Shown here: positions 1 to 6,448 of the stretch, in pieces
Layout of the letters: every line of letters starts with the position of its first letter
How positions within the stretch are numbered: position 1 is the first letter of the stretch
From: Candidatus Poribacteria bacterium
GTDB lineage: Bacteria; Poribacteria; WGA-4E; WGA-3G
Assembly (NCBI GenBank): GCA_009842375.1
Contig: VYFM01000010.1
Span: forward strand, 1-6,629
DNA: 6,629 nucleotides
Direction of reading: 5' to 3'
Notes under the pieces: generated by a model
Seen by the model: the letters and a program-made list of their open reading frames with translations, nothing else
Databases searched by the model: none
What the model was told of the DNA's origin: nothing
Translations under genes and position numbers: made by a program

Positions 1-18
1 CCATAAAACATATCGTAG

Positions 19-37
19 GGGCGGGGTTGACCCGCCC
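19..37. repeat. GC-rich perfect hairpin, possible dispersed intergenic repeat
   Basis: Seven bases GGGCGGG (19-25) pair perfectly with CCCGCCC (31-37) around the 5-base loop GTTGA. The element starts with GTAGGG just before the stem and stands out as a G/C block in AT-rich surroundings. No T-run follows on either strand, so it does not look like a standard intrinsic terminator. Short GTAGGGGC...GCCC palindromes recur between genes in several environmental bacterial genomes (from memory, including Poribacteria-like ones), so a dispersed REP-like repeat is the favoured reading. Only one copy is visible here, so the repeat status is inferred. Confidence 0.5.
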
Positions 38-77
38 GAATAATACCGATATAATAAATTAATCTGCATTTAGTTTG

Positions 78-93
78 TGCTACATAAGTAGCA
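78..93. promoter_or_regulatory. Perfect 6-bp palindrome, candidate operator
   Basis: TGCTAC (78-83) and GTAGCA (88-93) are exact inverted repeats separated by ATAA. The palindrome lies just upstream of the TATAAT box at 102-107 and covers the place where a -35 element would sit, so a bound protein would block or replace RNA polymerase contact. A dimeric repressor or activator site for the dioxygenase-amidase operon is a reasonable inference. A 6-bp palindrome can also arise by chance. Confidence 0.3.
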
Positions 94-101
94 ATTTAGG
101 T

Positions 102-107
102 TATAAT
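102..107 (+). promoter_or_regulatory. Probable -10 box of the dioxygenase-amidase operon
   Basis: The hexamer TATAAT matches the sigma-70 -10 consensus exactly and lies 33 bp before the ATG at 141, which predicts a 5' leader of about 27 bases. No good -35 hexamer is found at 16-18 bp; the best-placed candidate, TGCTAC at 78-83 with an 18-bp spacer, is poor and is also half of a palindrome. No TGn extended -10 motif precedes the box. The promoter may therefore depend on an activator, or the match may be fortuitous in AT-rich DNA. Confidence 0.4.
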
Positions 108-140
108 GGAAACAAATGTACTTGAAATAGGAGACACAAT

Positions 141-998
141 ATGGCAAACAGTCCAATCCTAAAAGGCGAACCTTTTAGTGAAGAGAAGACAAGAGAGATT
201 GCTGAACAATTCTTCCGTGATGGGTTCGTTTATTTACCGGGTGTGCTGACACATGATGAAGTAACAGCACTACGAGAAAAAACGGATGCATTTTTTGATG
301 ATCCAGAACTTGCAGAGAGAACTAACCCTCACCTTGCAGATGTTCGATATATTCAAATGGGTTCACATGCTGAATCAGGTGAGACGTTACCCTTCATTTT
401 ACGAAACACAATTGAATTAGATCCTATCTTTCGTGATATGCTTCTTCGCGAACCGATTTTGAGTTTAGCTGAAGCTATAGTAGGTGAGAATTGTAAGTTT
501 TGTGGTCAAAATGTGTTACGTAATCTACCCGGTTTGTCTATAAGTACTTGGCATGTGGACGGTTCGGTACACTTTCCGGTAACAGAAAAAATGCCACGTC
601 ATGACCCACGTTTACGTATGCCTGTAATGTGGTTTACAGTGCAGATGGCACTCAGTGATATTGATACACTGGAAGAAGGACCCACTCAATATGTCCGGGG
701 TAGTCATTATTCTGGTAGAGGACCAAACACACAAGAAAATCCAGAATTTGAAGGTAATAAGCCAGAATCTATCTTTTGTAAAGCAGGTGATATTTATCTA
801 CAAGATCCTCAGTGTTGGCATCGTGGTGCACCAAACCTTTCCAATAAAACACGTTATATTATACAATCACAATATGCAGCCTATTGGGCATATTGGCGGT
901 TTAGCCTGTGTAACGATGTACCTGTCGCTGATGATGATCTTGAAAATTCAAGTGATCGCCTATTAAACCTATTAGGACGCAGTCGAACAACAGCATAA
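141..998 (+). CDS. Phytanoyl-CoA dioxygenase (PhyH) family protein
   Basis: This is a 285-residue cytoplasmic enzyme of the Fe(II)/2-oxoglutarate-dependent PhyH family, which hydroxylates unactivated carbons using O2 and 2-oxoglutarate. The facial triad is visible as H138-x-D140 (in TWHVDG) and H227 (in QCWHRGAP), with R238 (in NKTRYI) as the likely 2-oxoglutarate carboxylate ligand. The spacings (2, 87 and 11 residues) equal those I recall for human PhyH. GPTQYVRGSH (180-189) is the family's conserved 'GP...V.GSH' strand, and the N-terminal FFRDGFVYLPGVL (24-36) is also typical. Length is normal. The start is supported by AGGAGA at 129-134, six bases before the ATG. There is no signal peptide or membrane segment. 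The amidase gene follows 27 bp downstream. The substrate cannot be predicted: bacterial members act on many small metabolites and phytanoyl-CoA itself is unlikely. Confidence 0.92.
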   Translation: MANSPILKGEPFSEEKTREIAEQFFRDGFVYLPGVLTHDEVTALREKTDAFFDDPELAERTNPHLADVRYIQMGSHAESGETLPFILRNTIELDPIFRDMLLREPILSLAEAIVGENCKFCGQNVLRNLPGLSISTWHVDGSVHFPVTEKMPRHDPRLRMPVMWFTVQMALSDIDTLEEGPTQYVRGSHYSGRGPNTQENPEFEGNKPESIFCKAGDIYLQDPQCWHRGAPNLSNKTRYIIQSQYAAYWAYWRFSLCNDVPVADDDLENSSDRLLNLLGRSRTTA

Positions 999-1025
999 TA
1001 CTACAATTCTACTGAGGATTTATTC

Positions 1026-2426
1026 ATGTCCAATACTCCTTTGCATTTCAAGACAATTACAGAAATAGCGAAACTAATTGAATCTAAAGAGTTGTCACCA
1101 GTTGAACTGACTTCTGTAATGTTGGAGAGAATTCAACAACACGACAGCAGGTTCAAGAGTTATGCAACTGTAATGTCAGAACAAGCAATGGCAGCTGCAC
1201 AGAATGCCGAAAAAGAGATCTCTGCAGGAGAATATCGTGGACCTTTACACGGTGTTCCTATAGGTGTTAAGGATCTATGCTTTACGAAGGGTATTCCCAC
1301 AATGGGTGGTGCAAAAGTCCTGAAAAACCATGTGCCAGATTATGATTGCACAGTTGTCCAAAGACTCAAATCCGCGGGAGCAATATTGCTCGGTAAACTC
1401 AATCTCACAGAAGGAGCAATGGGTGGTTACAATCCAGAATTTGACATTCCGATAAACCCGTGGAATCCTGACAGATGGACAGGTTCATCATCAAGTGGTT
1501 CAGGTGTTGCAACTGCTGCGGGTCTGTGTTCCGGTTCAATTGGAAGTGACACAGGCGGTTCAATCCGCTTTCCGTCTGCTGCCTGTGGTATCGTTGGAAT
1601 AAAACCGACTTATGGTAGAGTAAGCAGGTCCGGTGTACTCGCGCTTGCTGAATCTATGGATCATGTCGGTCCAATGACCCGAAGCGTTGCAGATGCAGGG
1701 ATTATGCTTGAAGCAATTGCAGGATATGACACAAACGATCCGACTTCACTGTCAGACCCTGTACCCGCAATGCTTGAAGGAATAGGTAAGAGTATTGAAG
1801 GGGTACGAATAGGATTTGACGAGAATTATGCGACTAAGGATGTTGACACAGAACTTGCCATGGCGGTATCCGATGGTGTGAAATTACTGCAAGATTTGGG
1901 TGCAGAAATAGTTGATGCAGCATTGCCTGATATGGATGAGTATGTATTGGCATGGCCTACAATCTGTTCAGCAGAATCAGTGGCAGCTCATGCAGCTACC
2001 TATCCATCAAAAAGAGACAATTACGGACCTTGGTTTCAAGATTGGCTGGATATGGGAGCGGATGTGACAGGTGCTGGGTATGCTGAAGCGAATAAATTGA
2101 GATCCGCATGCACAGGACATCTCAGACAGATATTCCAAGACATTGATGTGTTGGTATGTCCATCAATGGCTGCACCACCCCATAAGGTTTCACCTGAGTT
2201 GTTGTATGGACCTAAAGAGACCAGACCGACATGGTTTCAAAGATTCACTGCACCGTTTGACTATAACGGTGCACCGACGTTATCTGTTCCATGTGGTTTT
2301 AACAGCGAAGAATTACCGTTGAGCATTCAATTTGTTGGTAAGCATTTGTCAGAACCGTTGTTGTGTCAAGTTGGTCACGCTTATGAAAGTACAACGGAAT
2401 GGCATAATAGGCATCCAGATGTATAA
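1026..2426 (+). CDS. Amidase signature family hydrolase
   Basis: This 466-residue cytoplasmic hydrolase carries the complete amidase-signature Ser-cisSer-Lys triad: K82 in PIGVKD (78-83), the cis-serine S155 in the serine/glycine-rich loop GSSSSGSG (153-160), and the nucleophile S179 in SDTGGSIRFP (174-183). IVGIKPTYGRVSRSGV (189-204) and DHVGPMTRSVADA (212-224) follow in the usual order, and the C-terminal YNGAPTLSVPCG (413-424) and LPLSIQFVG (430-438) are also conserved. It should cleave a C-N amide bond and release an amine or ammonia. Length is normal and no gap is seen. GAGGA at 1014-1018, seven bases before the ATG, supports the start. It lies 27 bp behind the dioxygenase and is likely cotranscribed. 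GatA of the Glu-tRNA(Gln) amidotransferase is a paralogous alternative, but no gatB or gatC is nearby, so a catabolic amidase is preferred. The substrate is unknown. Confidence 0.92.
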   Translation: MSNTPLHFKTITEIAKLIESKELSPVELTSVMLERIQQHDSRFKSYATVMSEQAMAAAQNAEKEISAGEYRGPLHGVPIGVKDLCFTKGIPTMGGAKVLKNHVPDYDCTVVQRLKSAGAILLGKLNLTEGAMGGYNPEFDIPINPWNPDRWTGSSSSGSGVATAAGLCSGSIGSDTGGSIRFPSAACGIVGIKPTYGRVSRSGVLALAESMDHVGPMTRSVADAGIMLEAIAGYDTNDPTSLSDPVPAMLEGIGKSIEGVRIGFDENYATKDVDTELAMAVSDGVKLLQDLGAEIVDAALPDMDEYVLAWPTICSAESVAAHAATYPSKRDNYGPWFQDWLDMGADVTGAGYAEANKLRSACTGHLRQIFQDIDVLVCPSMAAPPHKVSPELLYGPKETRPTWFQRFTAPFDYNGAPTLSVPCGFNSEELPLSIQFVGKHLSEPLLCQVGHAYESTTEWHNRHPDV

Positions 2427-2430
2427 CTAA

Positions 2431-2469
2431 AATAGATGTTACTTCTACGTGAGATGATAGCCATCTATT
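2431..2469. terminator. Inverted repeat at convergent gene ends, weak terminator candidate
   Basis: AATAGATG (2431-2438) and CATCTATT (2462-2469) are exact 8-bp inverted repeats with a 23-base loop. They lie in the 18-bp gap between the convergent amidase and SMP-30 genes and run into the last codons of the SMP-30 gene. The stem is AT-rich and the loop is long, so it would be weak. On the minus strand the stem is followed by the T-rich bases TTAGTTAT; on the plus strand there is no T-run. It could end transcription of the minus-strand gene. Confidence 0.25.
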
Positions 2470-3401
2470 GACACACAAATTCTAAATAGACTACCTCCTG
2501 CAGTGATATAGAGAACTTTACTTAAGTCCCCACGACCAAAAGCGACATTCGTGGGTAATTCTGGTGTTGGGATAAATGTCAATTCCTTTCCATTAGGAGA
2601 ATAGATACCGATACCGAATCGTGTCTTATCACGAACAGCAACGTAGAGATTACCTTCGGCATCTACTTCAAACCCATCAGGACCATGTTCTGGATGATAA
2701 TCTACAAGTGTTTCACGGAAAGTTGCAGTGCCATCAGATGACAAGTCGTAAGCAAGAAGTGCCATTCGTCCTGTATAAGTAGGCATGTCCTCAGGCATTT
2801 CTCGTAATGAACCACTGTCATTGCTACCAACATAGAGTGTTTTTTGATCAGGTGAAACTGCTATACCGTTTGGTTTACCTGAATCTGCTATGACAAGGTG
2901 AACTGATCCATCGGTGTCAATACGATAGACACCCATGACTGGTTGGTCAACCGATTCATGTCCAACATAACGAGGATCGGTGAAATATATTCTTCCCTGT
3001 TCATCAATCGTAAGGTCGTTAGGTGAATTGAAAGGTTTCCCTTCATATAGACCAGCGATAATATCGCTTTTTCCAGTGTCCATGTCGGTTCTGATAATTC
3101 GTCGTCCACCAAAATCTGCTCCTTCAGCAACTACTAAACAACCTTGTGCATCAAACTTCATGCCGTTAGACATGCCACTTGGTGATCTAAACACAGATGT
3201 TTCACCAGAATCAGGATGGTATCTCATTATATGACCTGCTTGCATATCTGCTTGATGTGTAAAGGTGATGTCACTGAAATAGACTGTATTGTCTGGTGCG
3301 ACAGTTGGTCCTTCTGTAAAGTGTGCTTCCCCAAACACTTCCTCTAATTCTGAGTCATGTGGAATTATATTTTTTACCTCTTTATCCAGAGTATTTGACA
3401 T
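2445..3401 (-). CDS. SMP-30/gluconolactonase-like (LRE) family protein
   Basis: This 318-residue protein is a six-bladed beta-propeller of the SMP-30/gluconolactonase/LRE family, a group of divalent-metal-dependent lactonases that open sugar lactones. The four expected metal ligands are visible: E30 in FTEGP, N128 in NSPNDL, N178 in GKPNGIAVSPD, and D242 in GPDGFEVD. Repeated blade motifs such as VAPDNTVYFSD (34-44), IDEQGRIYFTD (132-142), SPDQKTLYVG (183-192) and VDAEGNLYVA (246-255) mark the propeller. The end GGSLFRICVSIDGYHL is a normal family C-terminus, so the protein is complete. There is no signal peptide, so it should act in the cytoplasm. A strong AAAGGAGA six bases before the ATG fixes the start. 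It lies 13 bp downstream of the metallopeptidase gene and is probably translated from the same mRNA. The substrate lactone is unknown. Confidence 0.9.
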   Translation of the reverse strand: MSNTLDKEVKNIIPHDSELEEVFGEAHFTEGPTVAPDNTVYFSDITFTHQADMQAGHIMRYHPDSGETSVFRSPSGMSNGMKFDAQGCLVVAEGADFGGRRIIRTDMDTGKSDIIAGLYEGKPFNSPNDLTIDEQGRIYFTDPRYVGHESVDQPVMGVYRIDTDGSVHLVIADSGKPNGIAVSPDQKTLYVGSNDSGSLREMPEDMPTYTGRMALLAYDLSSDGTATFRETLVDYHPEHGPDGFEVDAEGNLYVAVRDKTRFGIGIYSPNGKELTFIPTPELPTNVAFGRGDLSKVLYITAGGSLFRICVSIDGYHLT

Positions 3402-3406
3402 ATCGA

Positions 3407-3414
3407 TCTCCTTT
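3407..3414 (-). promoter_or_regulatory. Strong Shine-Dalgarno of SMP-30 gene abutting upstream stop
   Basis: On the minus strand AAAGGAGA occupies 3414-3407, with the GGAG core six bases from the ATG at 3401-3399. Its first base directly follows the TAG stop (3417-3415) of the metallopeptidase gene. Ribosomes ending the upstream gene would therefore stop on the next gene's initiation site, which favours coupled translation or reinitiation. No separate promoter is evident in this 13-bp junction. Confidence 0.75.
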
Positions 3415-5346
3415 CTATTGTATTATCTTACTCGTAGTAGTAATTTTTGCGGTTTTCGTGACATCACCTTCTGATGTTGCATCAACATTTACGATATGAT
3501 TGCCAACTTTTCTTGGTAATGTCAATATTACTTCAGATGAGGCGCGAGGTGCAAGTGAAACCGATGTCTGACTTAACTTTGCACCGTTGTTTCCAGAGGA
3601 CACCAATTTTATAGTGTCGTTAATAGTGCCAGTGTTAGTAACTGTAAGAATGTAGCGGATATCTTCATTTGGATTTATCGACTCATCGGTTATATCTGCA
3701 ACCCCTGCAATTGAAACATCATAAAAACCTATCTCTGTATTCGTTATATGAGGTAGTTTTCCAATTTCTTTTTCACTGAGAACTCTGTTGTAAAGTCGGA
3801 CATCATCTACCAAACCCCTCCAAGCTATGTGATTACCCAGACTTCCCTTTCCGATAACCAACCTATCAGATCCAGTCAGTTTTCCTTGTTTTGCAGGACT
3901 GTTGAATGTAGGTTGATCAAGGACACCGTTGATGTATAGTTTCAGTTGCTGTCCACTTCCCCATGTCAATGTAATATGTTGCCATTCAGTAGTTTGCATA
4001 TTACTTGCACTCTCATACGTCTGAATACCACTCGTTGTTTTTATGGTTGCTTTGATAACGTCCGTACCACCACCCTTTGAACCAGTTGCATCGTAACGTA
4101 AAGAGAAAGACTGTTCTTTTTTGTTAGGTCTTCTTGATGAAATAAATCCTCTGTCGGTGTTTATTTGATTTGATTTTACCCAAAGGGCAATTGTAAAAGC
4201 AGTAAGATCGTTTATGAGGTCTGCGCCATTTTCTATAGTAGCAGCATGTTTCCAAGTAGTTCCTAATGCCCCTCCAATTTTCCCTCTGTTAGGATGTAAG
4301 ATAACACCTTCTTTTAGTTTAGCATGGTGTTTGTTTCCAATAGAATTGAATGCATAAGGTCCTTTTGCTTTATCCAATGTCCAATAACCAATTAATCCAT
4401 CTTGAGGGGTAATCGCATTTATAGAGATGTCCAATACCATATTAGGCTGCACCCCATCTAATGATACCCACTTACCCCAAGTTGCTCCTCCAACAATATC
4501 TGCAGTATTAACTTTTACCCTGTTGTTCTTTAGTGTTTCCCCGAAGGTGGTGAATTTTGCTATCTCATTCTTACCTGATAAAAACTCACCACTATGTAGT
4601 ATAGTAGCACCTGTGATATATCTTGCAAGATACAGACTGTCAGGATCAGTAATTTCAAAAAAGTAATGAGGGTTGTTTGGTGGATATGCTATAGATGACG
4701 GATACATCTTGATTTTTGCTTCTGTATCGTTATTTGTTTCTATTCGATTTGGGTTGAAGTATCTGTTAACATCCAACCATCTTGCAGCATATTTTGAAAT
4801 GCCTTTCATTCCTCCATATCCGTGTGGCAGTCCAAATGCATGTCCGAGTTCATGTGCTGTAACCCCAACATTCAAACAACCACTTGAAGCGGGAAGGATA
4901 ATACGTTTTCCCGGATATGCTAAACCACATGCGTTCTTTAATAGGACTTTTTTGCTTATATCTAATGCAACAAATACAACCGTTTTGTTATACTTGTAGA
5001 GTTTCTTATCAATTTCTCTAAATGCTTTCGCAGGATTCTTCCAATATTTGGCATCTTCCTGTTTTCCTATCACATGGTGAACGACTGCCTTACCGATATT
5101 GTCTGTTTCATACTGAAATGTCTTCCTACCAAACCCATGTTTCTCCATCTCATTTGCATAAAATTGTTGTGCCTTCCTAATCAAATCCTCCATTTTTTCA
5201 TTTATATTTGGTTGTGCAACACGGTCGTTTGGAAGAAAGTAAAAGAGCTTAACAATATAATCTGTGGAGGAATCTTGTTGTGCAAAACTGGGTAATATTA
5301 AAAGAAATACCAAGGTGATGGAAAGCAAAGTAAATTTATTTTTCAT
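3415..5346 (-). CDS. Secreted metzincin-like zinc metallopeptidase with LamG and NEW3-like domains
   Basis: This 643-residue protein has an N-terminal signal peptide (basic start MKNK, hydrophobic core 6-18, likely cleavage after SFA at 22), so it is exported. The catalytic domain (about 28-215) has the extended zinc motif HELGHAFGLPH (165-175), giving H165, H169 and H175 as zinc ligands and E166 as general base. The only two cysteines, C140 and C157, flank a short segment before the motif and could form a disulfide. A beta-rich linker (about 225-312) follows. A LamG/concanavalin-like domain (about 316-530) runs from GLIGYWTLD to the typical ending GLVDDVRLYNRVLSEKEI. The C-terminal ~100 residues (541-643), with YILTVTNTGTINDTIKL and VSLAPRASSEVILTL, resemble NEW3/CARDB-type Ig-like adhesion domains. 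No membrane anchor or sorting motif is seen. A weak AGGG lies seven bases before the ATG. Substrate and partner are unknown; metzincin subfamily is unassigned. Confidence 0.85.
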   Translation of the reverse strand: MKNKFTLLSITLVFLLILPSFAQQDSSTDYIVKLFYFLPNDRVAQPNINEKMEDLIRKAQQFYANEMEKHGFGRKTFQYETDNIGKAVVHHVIGKQEDAKYWKNPAKAFREIDKKLYKYNKTVVFVALDISKKVLLKNACGLAYPGKRIILPASSGCLNVGVTAHELGHAFGLPHGYGGMKGISKYAARWLDVNRYFNPNRIETNNDTEAKIKMYPSSIAYPPNNPHYFFEITDPDSLYLARYITGATILHSGEFLSGKNEIAKFTTFGETLKNNRVKVNTADIVGGATWGKWVSLDGVQPNMVLDISINAITPQDGLIGYWTLDKAKGPYAFNSIGNKHHAKLKEGVILHPNRGKIGGALGTTWKHAATIENGADLINDLTAFTIALWVKSNQINTDRGFISSRRPNKKEQSFSLRYDATGSKGGGTDVIKATIKTTSGIQTYESASNMQTTEWQHITLTWGSGQQLKLYINGVLDQPTFNSPAKQGKLTGSDRLVIGKGSLGNHIAWRGLVDDVRLYNRVLSEKEIGKLPHITNTEIGFYDVSIAGVADITDESINPNEDIRYILTVTNTGTINDTIKLVSSGNNGAKLSQTSVSLAPRASSEVILTLPRKVGNHIVNVDATSEGDVTKTAKITTTSKIIQ

Positions 5347-5431
5347 TGTTTAGCCCTACAATGAGTTGTTTTGAATAGTTGTTGCATAGATATTGATGAT
5401 TAATGCACTTATTTGTTATCATTATTTGTAT
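5347..5431 (-). promoter_or_regulatory. Intergenic spacer, possible metallopeptidase promoter region
   Basis: These 85 AT-rich bases separate the oxidoreductase stop from the metallopeptidase start on the minus strand. The gap is long for an operon and could hold a promoter, but I find no convincing -35/-10 pair. There is also no stable hairpin plus T-run to end transcription of the oxidoreductase gene. A short TGCAT...ATGCA inverted pair, with 5-bp arms far apart, is the only symmetry noticed. Whether the three minus-strand genes form one transcript is undecided. Confidence 0.25.
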
Positions 5432-6448
5432 CTATTCCATCGGATGAGGACCGTTTGAAGTCACGCTCTGTCTTGCATGTGCATATACTGCGTCTTGAAT
5501 TTCAAGAATCCGGACTGCTTCAGTAACCGACGGTTCAAAAATTGCACCCTCTCTAATTGCGTCAAATGCTTTGTCCATTACACATCGAATTCTTGCACCA
5601 TGTGAAATGTCCTCGCTGAACTGAACACCTTCGGTTGTGTGAACTTCAATCAACGGTTCACCATTCTTGCCATACTGTTCAAATACGGATGCTTTTGTTC
5701 CGATAAACCTGAAGAAGTGATCACCTCCACGCTTACCAGCAGGATAAGTATATCCGGACTCTACAATACCAGTGCAACCGTTCTCAGATCTAAGAACACC
5801 AATCCCACTATCTTCAATCACACGACCATACATTGCATTGGACATCACCGCACCAACAACCGTAATCTCCTGATCACCAACAAACTGAAGGAATGTATCA
5901 ATACCGTGCGCTGCTTCAACTGCCCAGCATCCACCACCAGATATGCTCGGATCGTTATGCCAATAGGATGGAGTTGGGTCATAGCGTGATGGGGGACCGT
6001 TGTTTAATCTGCTGTTATACAGAACAAGTTCCCCTAAACTGCCATCATCAAGCATTTCTTGGACAAGATTCACTATTTTGCTTGCACGATTTGGCAACAC
6101 AAGCGCGCTAAATACGTCATGTTTTACAGAAGCCTCTGCTGCTGGACGTAGTCGGTCTGCACAATCAGCAAACGGTTTATCAAGTAGATACGGGATACGT
6201 CGGTCTACACATGCTTGAACATGAGATGGGATTTCGGTGTGTTTACCTGCGACAAGTGCCGCATCTGGTTTCGTAGCGTCCAGACAATTACCCGCAGTAT
6301 CAAAGGCTGGAGATTGAAAGTAATTTGCTAACTGTTCTCGTGGTGAATGCTCTGCATCCATGACACCAACGATTTCGTGTCCAAGTGATTGTGCTGTATT
6401 TGCCATACTCCGTCCGTGATGGCTATAAGAAAGAACTACAATTTTCAT
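5432..6448 (-). CDS. Gfo/Idh/MocA family oxidoreductase
   Basis: This 338-residue protein fits the Gfo/Idh/MocA family, NAD(P)-dependent dehydrogenases that mostly oxidise or reduce sugars, inositols and related polyols. It starts with a Rossmann fold (MKIVVLSYSHHGRSM). The family's catalytic-lysine motif is present as DKPFA with K91 (EKP in most members), followed by a C-terminal alpha/beta domain containing SGGGCWAVEAAHGID, where H181 is the likely catalytic histidine. The usual GxGxxG dinucleotide loop is replaced by SYSHHGRSM, so cofactor binding may differ. Length is normal and no signal peptide is seen. I chose the ATG at 6448: it begins exactly at the first beta strand and has GAGA seven bases upstream. 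An in-frame TTG at 6460 would add four residues but has no Shine-Dalgarno. It is the first gene of the minus-strand block. The substrate is unknown. Confidence 0.87.
   Translation of the reverse strand: MKIVVLSYSHHGRSMANTAQSLGHEIVGVMDAEHSPREQLANYFQSPAFDTAGNCLDATKPDAALVAGKHTEIPSHVQACVDRRIPYLLDKPFADCADRLRPAAEASVKHDVFSALVLPNRASKIVNLVQEMLDDGSLGELVLYNSRLNNGPPSRYDPTPSYWHNDPSISGGGCWAVEAAHGIDTFLQFVGDQEITVVGAVMSNAMYGRVIEDSGIGVLRSENGCTGIVESGYTYPAGKRGGDHFFRFIGTKASVFEQYGKNGEPLIEVHTTEGVQFSEDISHGARIRCVMDKAFDAIREGAIFEPSVTEAVRILEIQDAVYAHARQSVTSNGPHPME

Noticed and set aside
655..966. Open frame of 103 codons on the plus strand inside the dioxygenase gene
   Set aside because: It is out of frame with a gene whose catalytic motifs are all intact, its product shows no family features, and it has no ribosome site.
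1026..2426. Amidase as GatA of the Glu-tRNA(Gln) amidotransferase
   Set aside because: Triad and fold are shared, but gatB and gatC are absent here and the gene pairs with a dioxygenase. The generic amidase call is safer.
4673..4999. Open frame of 108 codons antisense to the metallopeptidase gene
   Set aside because: It mirrors the coding strand of the zinc-motif region and has no Shine-Dalgarno or recognisable domain. Its length follows from codon composition of the real gene.
5370..5405. TGCAT...ATGCA inverted pair between the oxidoreductase and metallopeptidase genes
   Set aside because: The arms are only 5 bp and are separated by about 15 bases, with no promoter nearby to give it meaning.
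5639..5989. Open frame of 116 codons antisense to the oxidoreductase gene
   Set aside because: It overlaps a well-supported gene completely and encodes a low-information sequence without motifs.
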